From Desnuesiella massiliensis (GTDB lineage: Bacteria; Bacillota; Clostridia; Clostridiales; Clostridiaceae), in the NCBI RefSeq assembly GCF_001403615.1, contig NZ_LN879456.1, forward strand, positions 372,001 through 436,000: a stretch of 64,000 nt of DNA. Reading direction: 5' to 3'. Positions 7,861 through 14,557 of this stretch are shown one piece after another (the stretch's first letter is position 1; the number at the start of each line of letters is the position of its first letter). The position numbers were made by a program, and so were the translations under genes. The notes under the pieces are model-generated. The model made no database searches. It saw only the letters and a program-made list of their open reading frames with translations, and was not told the origin of the DNA.

Positions 7861-8680
7861 TTATCTTTATTTTATTTTGAATTTCTTTTAAAATAGTATC
7901 AAATTTTTTAGAAGTCATGGTAGGGAAAGCCTTTATAATTCTAACGTGATTTAGATTAATATTCTCCAACAAATGCTCATATCTTTGTCTTAATTCCTTA
8001 ATACTTATTTCAAGATCTTCAGCTTTTTCTAAAGCTACACCTTTAATGTCTTCAGCCTTTTCTAAAGCAGCATCTTTAATATCTTCGGCTCTTTCTATGG
8101 CTAAGCCCTTAATATAAGAGTACTTTGTTTTAATTTCCTTTGAAATTTCATTTAATTGATGCATTAAATTATTAAGCTTCATGATTGAATTTAAAGTAAT
8201 TATGAAATCTAGAGAAAAATATAAAATTATCACATATGTTAAAACTAATGCGTAAATGCCAGTGATGTTAGACACTATATTTTCAACAGTTGGATGAACA
8301 AATTTAACCACAATTAAAGAAGCAGCACCCCATAATATAGAAAAGCTTAAGCAAATTCTTCCTTTGATATTAAAAGCATTGTCACTATAATCCCACCATT
8401 TAGCATTGAAAGCTTTTTCTAATATAAAACCAGTGATATATTCTAAAAGAGAGGTAAGTAAAACTGATAAAATAAATAGTAAAAATAAATTATTCCTATA
8501 ACTATATAGAACCACTACTAAAATAAGACATCCAAAACCGTAAATAGGGCAAAAGGGACCATTTAAAAACCCACGGTTAACAAAAACACCTTTCCTATAA
8601 TAAGCATATAAAACTTCTGCACACCAACCTAAAAATGCGTATATGACAAAATAAAATAATAATTTATACAATATATCCAT
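7853..8680 (-). CDS. CmpB-type (ABC_trans_CmpB) polytopic membrane protein with coiled-coil tail
   Basis: 275 residues. Five or so membrane helices in residues 1-170 carry the family signature: LGWCAEVLYAYYRKGVFVNRG near the N-terminus, GPFCPIYGFG, and the KWWDYSD motif. This matches the 'putative ABC-transporter type IV / CmpB' family (DUF1113-like), whose role is unknown. Residues about 180-250 form a cytoplasmic coiled coil with three near-identical repeats of A(I/L)E(R/K)AEDIK. No ATPase gene is adjacent, so calling it a transporter is not supported. It shares the palindromic terminator at its end with the PEPCK-like gene. Confidence 0.65.
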   Translation of the reverse strand: MDILYKLLFYFVIYAFLGWCAEVLYAYYRKGVFVNRGFLNGPFCPIYGFGCLILVVVLYSYRNNLFLLFILSVLLTSLLEYITGFILEKAFNAKWWDYSDNAFNIKGRICLSFSILWGAASLIVVKFVHPTVENIVSNITGIYALVLTYVIILYFSLDFIITLNSIMKLNNLMHQLNEISKEIKTKYSYIKGLAIERAEDIKDAALEKAEDIKGVALEKAEDLEISIKELRQRYEHLLENINLNHVRIIKAFPTMTSKKFDTILKEIQNKIKIKK

Positions 8681-8694
8681 AGAACTCCTTAAGC

Positions 8695-9450
8695 TTAATC
8701 GCTATTTTGCTTTCCTATGGGAGCAAGATAGATTGTAAATTCCTCTTCACCATCAACTCCTAAAAGTTCGTCCATCAATTCCTGATCATAGGCCGCTATT
8801 GCACAGGTGCCACAATCAATGGACTCGGCAGCAAGATATAGATTTTCACAAAGATGTCCAGCATCTAGGGCGATACATTTATGTGCAGCAGTATCATATC
8901 TCCATTCGCTTCTATAAGGTATAGCTGTAAAAACAAATGTAGCAGCTCCTCTAGAAACAAAATTTTGATCAAAGGTGGCTTTGTTTAGTTTGTATTCAAG
9001 ATTATCTATGCTTTTTTCAAAAACCATTTTATGCTCTAAGGGCAAATATCGATATAATCCCTTTTCTAACTCAAGGACATTAAATACAATTATATAGGTT
9101 TCAAAAGGATGACGGGCTCCAGCAGAAGGAGTTGTTCTTAAAGTGGCGTAGCCATTCTTTACTATTTTCTTTACTCCTTGGGCACTCCAAAGTAAATAGG
9201 ATAGCTCTTCTAGAGTAAGTGCCTCCTTAGAAAATACTCTTCTGCTTTTACGTTTTTTCAGTATAGTTAATAAATCCATAGTTCCACATTGAAAATCTTG
9301 TGGGGTAATTAGCTCTATAAGCTTTTTATCATTACAGCTTTTTTGTAAAGGTGGTTCAGGGATCTTTTTCCCTTGATCTGTTTCTATTTCCTCTAAGTCA
9401 GTGAAAGTAAAGCTTTTAAGGAAATATCTTTCTTTACTATAATCTTTCAT
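8695..9450 (-). CDS. SagB/ThcOx-type nitroreductase-fold oxidoreductase
   Basis: Start placed at ATG 9450 (251 residues) with AGGAAG seven bases upstream; the longer frame begins at a TTG inside that ribosome site. Features of FMN-binding SagB-type dehydrogenases: LLTILKKRKSRRVF near residue 60, LSYLLWSAQG, the TPSAGARHPFE motif, and a C-terminal domain with DAGHLCENLYLAAE. Family members oxidise thiazolines in RiPP toxins, but many clostridial copies are stand-alone with unknown substrates. No cyclodehydratase, YcaO or precursor peptide gene is near, so a bacteriocin role is not supported. It is separated from the CmpB-type gene by 14 bases. Confidence 0.75.
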   Translation of the reverse strand: MKDYSKERYFLKSFTFTDLEEIETDQGKKIPEPPLQKSCNDKKLIELITPQDFQCGTMDLLTILKKRKSRRVFSKEALTLEELSYLLWSAQGVKKIVKNGYATLRTTPSAGARHPFETYIIVFNVLELEKGLYRYLPLEHKMVFEKSIDNLEYKLNKATFDQNFVSRGAATFVFTAIPYRSEWRYDTAAHKCIALDAGHLCENLYLAAESIDCGTCAIAAYDQELMDELLGVDGEEEFTIYLAPIGKQNSD

Positions 9451-9572
9451 GATAACACTTCCTTTCAAGTATGATTATATCATATGGAAATTATAAATAA
9501 TAATTCTATATAACGTAAAAAGGGGCTGTCGCACTAAGTGATTAGTGCGTAGCTCCTTTTTTGTGCAAAAAA

Positions 9573-9606
9573 ATAAATCCCGAACTTCGAGAAGTAAGGG
9601 ATTTAT
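9573..9606 (+). terminator. Hairpin before the transposase gene inside the IS
   Basis: ATAAATCCC (9573-9581) pairs with GGGATTTAT (9598-9606) with an inner ACTTC/GAAGT stem. It sits just before the start codon and may block transcription or translation entering from outside, a common IS device. Confidence 0.45.
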
Positions 9607-9620
9607 GGTAAAATATTAGT

Positions 9621-11249
9621 ATGCTAAAACATAACATTTTACAAAAAAATTATACACTTAATCAAAGATATTTTCAATTAAAACTTCCAATAAATATCGA
9701 TTGTATGATCCCAGAAAATGATTCAGTGCGTTTGCTAAGTCAATTTGTAGAGGAGATGGATTTAGAAGATTTATATTCGACTTATTCCCGAGTTAGGGAA
9801 GATCAAGCAACACCACGTCAGATGCTGAAGATTGTACTCTATTCTTACATGAATCATAGTTATTCATCTCGTGCCATGGAAACAGCATGTCATCGTGATA
9901 TTAACTTCATGTACCTTCTTGAAAATTCACCAAAACCTGATCATTCAACTTTTGCAAGATTTAGAAGCTTGCACTTTGCACCCTGTGCTGAAAGAATTCT
10001 AGCTGAAATGACAAAGTTTCTTCTTAACATAGGAGAGATATCTGGAGATGCTGTTTTCATTGATGGCACAAAAATTGAGGCTTGTGCAAACAAATATACT
10101 TTTGTTTGGAAAAAAGCTGTTACAAAAAACTTAGAAAAGCTACTAATTAAATTAGCAGATTTAGTGGCTGAATGCGAGGAATTATACGGCATCAAGCTTG
10201 TTTATCAGAATAAAGTAAAAATGAAACACGTAAAAAAGCTGCGAAAAAAACTTTATACTCTGAAACATAAAGAAAAGATAGAGTTTGTACATGGATGTGG
10301 AAAAAGAAAAACTTCATTGCAGCGATCCATTGAAAAACTTGAGGAATACCTTGATAAATTAAAAGAATACACCCAGAAAATATATATTTGTGGTGATCGT
10401 AACAGCTATTCAAAAACAGATAATGATGCAACCTTTATGAGAATGAAGGAAGATGCTATGGGAAATGGTCAACTAAAAGCAGGCTATAATGTGCAGCATG
10501 GTGTGGACTCTGAATATATAGTGTGGCTTACCGTGGGCGACCAGCCCACAGATACCAACACCATAATTCCATTTCTCAAAAGTATGGAGGCGTTCCTAAC
10601 ATTTAGATATAAAAAAGTGGTTGCAGATGCTGGATATGAAAGCGAAGAGAATTATGTGTATCTTGAAGAAAATGGACAACTGGCATTTATCAAACCATCA
10701 AACTATGAAATATCTAAAACAAGAAAATACAAGAATGACATCAGTCGAATAGAAAACATGGAATACAATGAAGCTGGTGATTACTATACTTGTGAAAATA
10801 ATAAAAAGTTAACAGTTAGCAAAACGATAAAAAGAAAAAGTAAAACTGGATATCAAAGTGAGAAAACCATATATATCTGCGAGGATTGCAGTAACTGTTC
10901 ACACAAAAGTAGATGTATAAAAGGAAACAACTGCAAAACTCCATTAGAAGAAAGATTAAAAAATCTTGAAACATCAAAGTTATTTAACATGCTGAGGAAA
11001 AAGGATCTCGAAAGAATTGTAAGCAAAGAAGGTTGTGAACTCAGAATGAATCGAAGCATACAAGCTGAAGGTTCTTTTGGAGAGATTAAGCAAGATATGG
11101 GATTTCGAAGATTTCTGTGCAAAGGAAAGCAGAATGTTTTGTCCGAAAGTATCCTTTTGGCTATGGCACATAACATAAACAAACTACATAACAAAATTCA
11201 GTCAAACAGAACTGGAACACACCTTTTTTTGTTAAAAAGCACTGCCTAA
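9621..11249 (+). CDS. IS1182-family DDE transposase
   Basis: 542 residues, full length. The N-terminal DUF772-type DNA-binding region (about 20-130: ATPRQMLKIVLYSYMNHSYSSR) is followed by a DDE catalytic core: first Asp in VFIDGTKIEA, second in VVADAGYESE, third acidic residue in the IQAEGSFGEIKQDMGFRRF block near the C-terminus. A Cys-rich insert (ICEDCSNCSHKSRCI) could bind zinc. It cuts and rejoins the IS ends. The frame has no interruption, so the element is potentially active. No clear ribosome site precedes the ATG, consistent with low transposase expression. Confidence 0.9.
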   Translation: MLKHNILQKNYTLNQRYFQLKLPINIDCMIPENDSVRLLSQFVEEMDLEDLYSTYSRVREDQATPRQMLKIVLYSYMNHSYSSRAMETACHRDINFMYLLENSPKPDHSTFARFRSLHFAPCAERILAEMTKFLLNIGEISGDAVFIDGTKIEACANKYTFVWKKAVTKNLEKLLIKLADLVAECEELYGIKLVYQNKVKMKHVKKLRKKLYTLKHKEKIEFVHGCGKRKTSLQRSIEKLEEYLDKLKEYTQKIYICGDRNSYSKTDNDATFMRMKEDAMGNGQLKAGYNVQHGVDSEYIVWLTVGDQPTDTNTIIPFLKSMEAFLTFRYKKVVADAGYESEENYVYLEENGQLAFIKPSNYEISKTRKYKNDISRIENMEYNEAGDYYTCENNKKLTVSKTIKRKSKTGYQSEKTIYICEDCSNCSHKSRCIKGNNCKTPLEERLKNLETSKLFNMLRKKDLERIVSKEGCELRMNRSIQAEGSFGEIKQDMGFRRFLCKGKQNVLSESILLAMAHNINKLHNKIQSNRTGTHLFLLKSTA

Positions 11250-11392
11250 TTTTAGACTTTTAAAAAACAAGTATTCTGAAAAAAGTCTTAAGCGAAAGGG
11301 CTTATTAAAGTGCGCCATTTTTAAGGTATAGAGATGAATTTATTTGCAAATCTCTTTAAAATTGCTATAAAACAGTACAAAATAGGAGCTGA

Positions 11393-11419
11393 GCATTAGC
11401 GGTTTTTAACCGCTAATGC
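11393..11419. repeat. Subterminal 12-bp hairpin at the right end of the IS
   Basis: A perfect inverted repeat of GCATTAGCGGTT around a three-base loop overlaps the inside edge of the right terminal repeat. The left end has a shorter version (GCACTAA/TTAGTGC). Confidence 0.7.
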
Positions 11420-11449
11420 GACAGCCCCCTTAATTATGTTACTTAGATA

Positions 11450-11656
11450 TTATTCTACATCTCTATATCTATCCTTAGCGAAGAAAGATATAGCATAAAG
11501 ACCGGCGATTCCAACTAGGGAAAAGATTATTCTGGTTAATGCAGACATTTCACCAAATAAAGCTGATACTAAATCAAATTGGAAAAATCCAATTAAACCC
11601 CAGTTTATTGCACCGATTACAACTAATAAAAGCGCAATAACGTCTAGTGCTCTCAT
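11450..11656 (-). CDS. DUF378-family small membrane protein
   Basis: 68 residues, ATG preceded by AAAGGAGATGG. Two membrane helices (about 4-24 and 41-60) with the family signature ALLLVVIGAINWGLIGFF at the start. DUF378 proteins are widespread in Firmicutes and have no established function. It lies just beside the right end of the IS. Its 5' region (11657-11893) contains a large imperfect inverted repeat (11757-11863) that may be a structured leader. Confidence 0.85.
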   Translation of the reverse strand: MRALDVIALLLVVIGAINWGLIGFFQFDLVSALFGEMSALTRIIFSLVGIAGLYAISFFAKDRYRDVE

Positions 11657-11756
11657 TTAAACACCATCTCCTTTAATTTGACTTTACAAATTTATTATTT
11701 GCAAAATTAATTATTTTATAAGTATTTTTTTGTTTGCTTTTATATTTAAAAATTTA

Positions 11757-11863
11757 TCTATAGGGTTTCTAACTCAACTATTAACTTATACATGCCCTAA
11801 AAAGGCTTAATGCTGCCTATTTTATGACATATATAAGTTAAGTTTCGTAACAGAAACCTATGG
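11757..11863 (-). repeat. Long imperfect inverted repeat, possible structured leader RNA
   Basis: Paired blocks run inward: ATAGGGTTTCT with AGAAACCTAT; TAACTTATA with TATAAGTTA; AAAAAGGC with GCCTATTTT around an eight-base loop. Between the first two stems are two unpaired 11-base sides of equal length. The nearest gene it could lead is the minus-strand DUF378 gene, about 100 bases away. It resembles no riboswitch class I know; a MITE-like remnant is the alternative. Confidence 0.45.
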
Positions 11864-11892
11864 TTAAGTGTTTAAAGGAAGATTTTTTATGA

Positions 11893-11933
11893 GATAATAA
11901 AATACAGCCTATAGTATAAACTATAAGCTGTAT
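11893..11933 (-). terminator. Terminator of the Lrp-family gene
   Basis: TACAGCCTATAGT (11903-11915) pairs with ACTATAAGCTGTA (11920-11932) apart from one mismatch; on the minus strand ATTTTATTAT follows. Confidence 0.65.
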
Positions 11934-11943
11934 AAAGCTAAAA

Positions 11944-12411
11944 TTACAATTGAATGTTTCTATCTATAGGCTGTGATAAAGATATAAAAGTATCTGTTCT
12001 TTGAATTCCTGTAATGGTATTGATGCTATTCATCAATAAATCTTGGAGATCAGAAATACTCTTACAAATCACTTTGGCAAAGATAGAATAATCACCAGTA
12101 GTATAATGTAGTTCCACAACCTCTTTTATCTTTGTCATTTCTTCACTAACGTAAGCAAAAGAAGAGGATTTATCTACATATATTCCCACAAAGCAGCATA
12201 CATCATAACCAAGCTTGGGCATATCTAGCAAGATTTTAGTACCTTTGATAATACCCATGTCTTCCATTTTCTTCATTCTAACATGAATGGTTCCTCCGCT
12301 TACATGACAAATCCTAGCAATTTCTAAGTAGGGAGTTCTAGAATCTTTAATAAGAATATCTAGAATCTGTAGATCTAATTCGTCTAATTGGGAATTTAAT
12401 ACTAGAGACAC
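11944..12411 (-). CDS. Lrp/AsnC-family transcriptional regulator
   Basis: Start placed at GTG 12411 (155 residues, normal for the family) after GGGGTGATTTT; the longer frame to 12492 adds a stretch unlike the family. Residues about 8-60 form the winged helix-turn-helix (LDELDLQILDILIKDSR, then ISR-like recognition region VSGGTIHVRMKKME), and about 70-150 the alpha/beta RAM effector domain, with VELHYTTGDYSIFAKV as the usual 'GxxD' ligand-site strand. Members sense amino acids and form octamers. No amino-acid gene is adjacent, so its targets are unknown; it may be self-regulated. Confidence 0.85.
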   Translation of the reverse strand: MSLVLNSQLDELDLQILDILIKDSRTPYLEIARICHVSGGTIHVRMKKMEDMGIIKGTKILLDMPKLGYDVCCFVGIYVDKSSSFAYVSEEMTKIKEVVELHYTTGDYSIFAKVICKSISDLQDLLMNSINTITGIQRTDTFISLSQPIDRNIQL

Positions 12412-12745
12412 AAAATCACCCCATGCATATGTAATTTTTATGAAAATAAAATTGCATAATTCGTTTACAATACCATTTACACAGAACTTCATAACAGTAA
12501 GAACTATTATGAGAAACTATGCCTTATATTTTATTAAATATAGCTGGCATTTTCTATTGATTTATATGTTGAATGCATAAAGTATTATTAAATTATGCAA
12601 AAAATTTTTTCTGATATTATTATATCAGAAAATCATAATAAATTATTAAAAATTAATCAATTTTTTTTAAAAAAAATATTTTTTTAAAAAAAATGTGGTT
12701 TTATATTGAGGTATTAATAAAAAATAAATATTTTTATTAATTATA
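12412..12745. other. AT-rich intergenic region with a hairpin and phased A/T tracts
   Basis: No gene is visible. Bases 12607-12632 form a perfect 11-bp inverted repeat (TTTTCTGATAT and its complement around TATT). Bases 12661-12693 hold two T7-8A8 blocks back to back, likely bent DNA, about 55 bases before the promoter-like element at 12746. The Lrp gene must be transcribed leftward from here, but I could not pick its promoter. Confidence 0.5.
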
Positions 12746-12774
12746 TTGCATTTTTTGGATTAAAGTAATATTAT
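12746..12774 (+). promoter_or_regulatory. Sigma-A-like promoter of the candidate small RNA
   Basis: TTGCAT (12746-12751), 17-bp spacer, TATTAT (12769-12774). A strong terminator follows about 100 bases later with no open frame between. Confidence 0.5.
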
Positions 12775-12780
12775 ATTATT

Positions 12781-12886
12781 AATAGCATATCAAAGTTTAA
12801 TTCTATTGTATATTGCTGTCAAATTGGTACCCCACCAACTTGTGATAAAACTCTTAATCTTAGGATTAGGAGTTTTATTATTTTTG
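12781..12886 (+). ncRNA. Candidate small RNA or terminated leader
   Basis: Between the promoter-like element at 12746-12774 and the terminator at 12845-12886 lies a stretch of about 100 bases with no start codon plus ribosome site. It holds a small hairpin TTGGT-ACCCC-ACCAA just before the terminator. It could be a free small RNA or an attenuating leader of the small membrane-protein gene at 12993. No known class is recognised. Confidence 0.4.
12845..12886 (+). terminator. Strong terminator ending the candidate small RNA
   Basis: ATAAAACTC...GAGTTTTAT outer stem (12845-12853 and 12870-12878) continues into TAATC/GATTA around TTAG, giving a 15-bp stem, then TTATTTTT. Confidence 0.8.
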
Positions 12887-12992
12887 AAAATATGTTTAAA
12901 AAATCAGGGCATAATCAAAATATCCTTGAAATATATATTAATATAGAATAATATAGTATTTGTAATGTAATTTTAAAAGGGGTGACAGACAT

Positions 12993-13325
12993 ATGACATT
13001 AGCTAAAGAGATACTGTACATAGTGGCCTTTGCCTTAATAGCCATGATGGTTTATAACCTATTAAAAATATTTGTACTGCCTAAAATTAAAATAAATAAA
13101 TGGATAGTACTCACTATTGCAGTATTAGTTTTTTTTGTACCTGCTTTACCAATTTTTAATTTTAATCCGACTATTATGATTCCAATTCAATCCCTAATAT
13201 TTGTTATATTATTTTTATGGTTCTTTGATATGTTTACAGAGGATAGAAAAAATAAAACAAAGAAGATAAAAATTAAACCAAAAGCTAAACCGAATAGAGC
13301 TAAAAGCAATGAAAATAAAAAATAA
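12993..13325 (+). CDS. Small membrane protein with basic tail, paralogue of 31540-31830
   Basis: 110 residues, ATG after AAAAGGGGTGAC. Three hydrophobic segments (about 6-27, 38-56, 64-82) and a very basic C-terminus (residues 88-110, mostly Lys). The block KIKINKWIVLTI...VPALP matches KVKLNRWIVAFT...VPAIA in the small protein encoded inside the PTS operon (31540-31830), with the same order of helices, so the two are paralogues. Neither belongs to a family I can name. It is a single gene between the candidate small RNA terminator and its own terminator. Confidence 0.65.
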   Translation: MTLAKEILYIVAFALIAMMVYNLLKIFVLPKIKINKWIVLTIAVLVFFVPALPIFNFNPTIMIPIQSLIFVILFLWFFDMFTEDRKNKTKKIKIKPKAKPNRAKSNENKK

Positions 13326-13353
13326 TTCCCCATATATAGGGAATTATTTTTTT
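13321..13353. terminator. Bidirectional terminator between 12993 gene and PHP gene
   Basis: AATAATTCCC (13321-13330) pairs with GGGAATTATT (13339-13348); T-runs follow on both strands. Confidence 0.8.
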
Positions 13354-13369
13354 GACCTTTACCTGGTCT

Positions 13370-14383
13370 CTATTCTAAAAAAATAGGGGAGGAGTATGCG
13401 TATTTTTTGTTTAACATGGTTATTTTAACCAAATACCATCTTTCCTTATTGCATGCTTTTATATTGAAATAATAGCGAACCTTCTCCTGTTTAGGAAAGC
13501 TCATATCTTTTACTACTTTGCCTTCAGAGGTTATGATTTCAATTTTTTCTATAGGATTTTTTTCGTCTTTTGCATTGATGTTAAAACTTAAGTTACTTTT
13601 ATTTTCTGCCTTAAGAATTCCACCCATTATGGTATTATTTATAGCAAAAGAAAGCTGAAGAGTCTTTGAATCAGAAGAATAAATTCTCCTATTTCTTAAG
13701 GCTTCTACTAAAGAATTTCTATCTAGTTTATCACTTAAACTTAATATAATAGTTACATTTTCACTATCTCCAAAATTCATTTTATGGTTGTCCTGGCCGT
13801 TTATAGCACCTAATCTCCAACCACCATCTAAAAGCTTATAAAATAACTTTTCATATCTATTATACTTATGATCAAAAGAACCATTAGCTATTTCTGCTAG
13901 ACATATATTATCATTTATAATAGGGGTATGCTTTAATTTTAAAATATTTGATTGAGGATGATTTATACATATAATAGAAGAATTACTTATGGACCAGAGT
14001 ATAAGTTTATCTATATCTTTTACCGTTCCTTTAAAAAAATTGCTGCTGTTTATAACATTCATATGCCCCCAGGTAGTATCAGCTTCAAAGCCTACTAAAG
14101 CTAAGAAATTTTCGTTTTTTTTATTAAAATATTCAGCGTGCTTCAATGAGGATTCCCATTTAATAATATTTTTGCTTTTATATTTAGTATTTTGATCTAG
14201 ATAACTACTGTGATCCGTAAGTATAATAAAATCTAAGCCTTTAGATTTGGCATATTTAAAAACATCACTAGGATTTCCTTCACCAGTGGAATACATACTG
14301 TGGCAATGAGGAATGCCACAATAATATCTATATTTTTTTATCTCATTTTCATTTTTGCTTTTATGTTTACTATGTTTACCCAT
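13370..14383 (-). CDS. PHP-domain phosphoesterase (CehA/McbA-like)
   Basis: 337 residues. The PHP metal-binding motifs are visible: GIPHCHSMYS (first His pair, residues 23-32), IILTDHS (about 53-59), the GFEADTTWGHMNVI strand, CINHPQ, and GAINGQDNHK near residue 195. Together they bind two or three metal ions for phosphoester hydrolysis. The last 100 residues form a beta-rich domain, a layout seen in CehA/McbA-family proteins. No signal peptide is present; the N-terminus is Lys/His-rich. Substrate unknown. It stands alone, converging on the gene before it. Confidence 0.7.
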   Translation of the reverse strand: MGKHSKHKSKNENEIKKYRYYCGIPHCHSMYSTGEGNPSDVFKYAKSKGLDFIILTDHSSYLDQNTKYKSKNIIKWESSLKHAEYFNKKNENFLALVGFEADTTWGHMNVINSSNFFKGTVKDIDKLILWSISNSSIICINHPQSNILKLKHTPIINDNICLAEIANGSFDHKYNRYEKLFYKLLDGGWRLGAINGQDNHKMNFGDSENVTIILSLSDKLDRNSLVEALRNRRIYSSDSKTLQLSFAINNTIMGGILKAENKSNLSFNINAKDEKNPIEKIEIITSEGKVVKDMSFPKQEKVRYYFNIKACNKERWYLVKITMLNKKYAYSSPIFLE

Positions 14384-14471
14384 AAGTTTTCAATCCTTTA
14401 AAAATAATTAATTTCTCTTATAATACATAATATTTGTTATCCTGAAATTAGCAACAAAAGATTTATATTTA

Positions 14472-14513
14472 TTTAAAAAATAAAACCCTCTAGAACTGCC
14501 TCTAGAGGGTTAA
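14472..14513 (-). terminator. Terminator of the ribonucleotide reductase gene
   Basis: AACCCTCTAGA (14484-14494) and TCTAGAGGGTT (14501-14511) form an 11-bp perfect stem; on the minus strand TTTTATTTTTT follows. Confidence 0.88.
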
Positions 14514-14557
14514 ATGTAAATATAAATTTATTTTGTTATAGAACTTTAAGTAGTATA

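Larger units (their letters stand above)
9521..11429 (+). mobile_element. IS1182-family insertion sequence, apparently intact
   Basis: The ends carry inverted repeats GGGGCTGTCGCA (9522-9533) and its complement TGCGACAGCCCC (11417-11428). Immediately inside each is a subterminal hairpin: GCACTAA/TTAGTGC (9531-9548) on the left and a 12-bp perfect stem (11393-11419) on the right. It encodes one full-length transposase (9621-11249). No target-site duplication is clear to me: the flanks are AT-rich and the number of Gs differs at the two ends, so the exact boundaries are uncertain by one or two bases. It lies between two minus-strand genes without breaking a recognisable frame. Confidence 0.88.

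Noticed and set aside
8030..8115. Near-identical tandem repeats that might be a repeat array
   Set aside because: They are in-frame repeats encoding the A(I/L)E(R/K)AEDIK coiled coil of the CmpB-type protein, not a DNA repeat element.
8695..9450. A RiPP bacteriocin cluster around the SagB-type gene
   Set aside because: No YcaO, precursor peptide, peptidase or ABC exporter is found within 10 kb.
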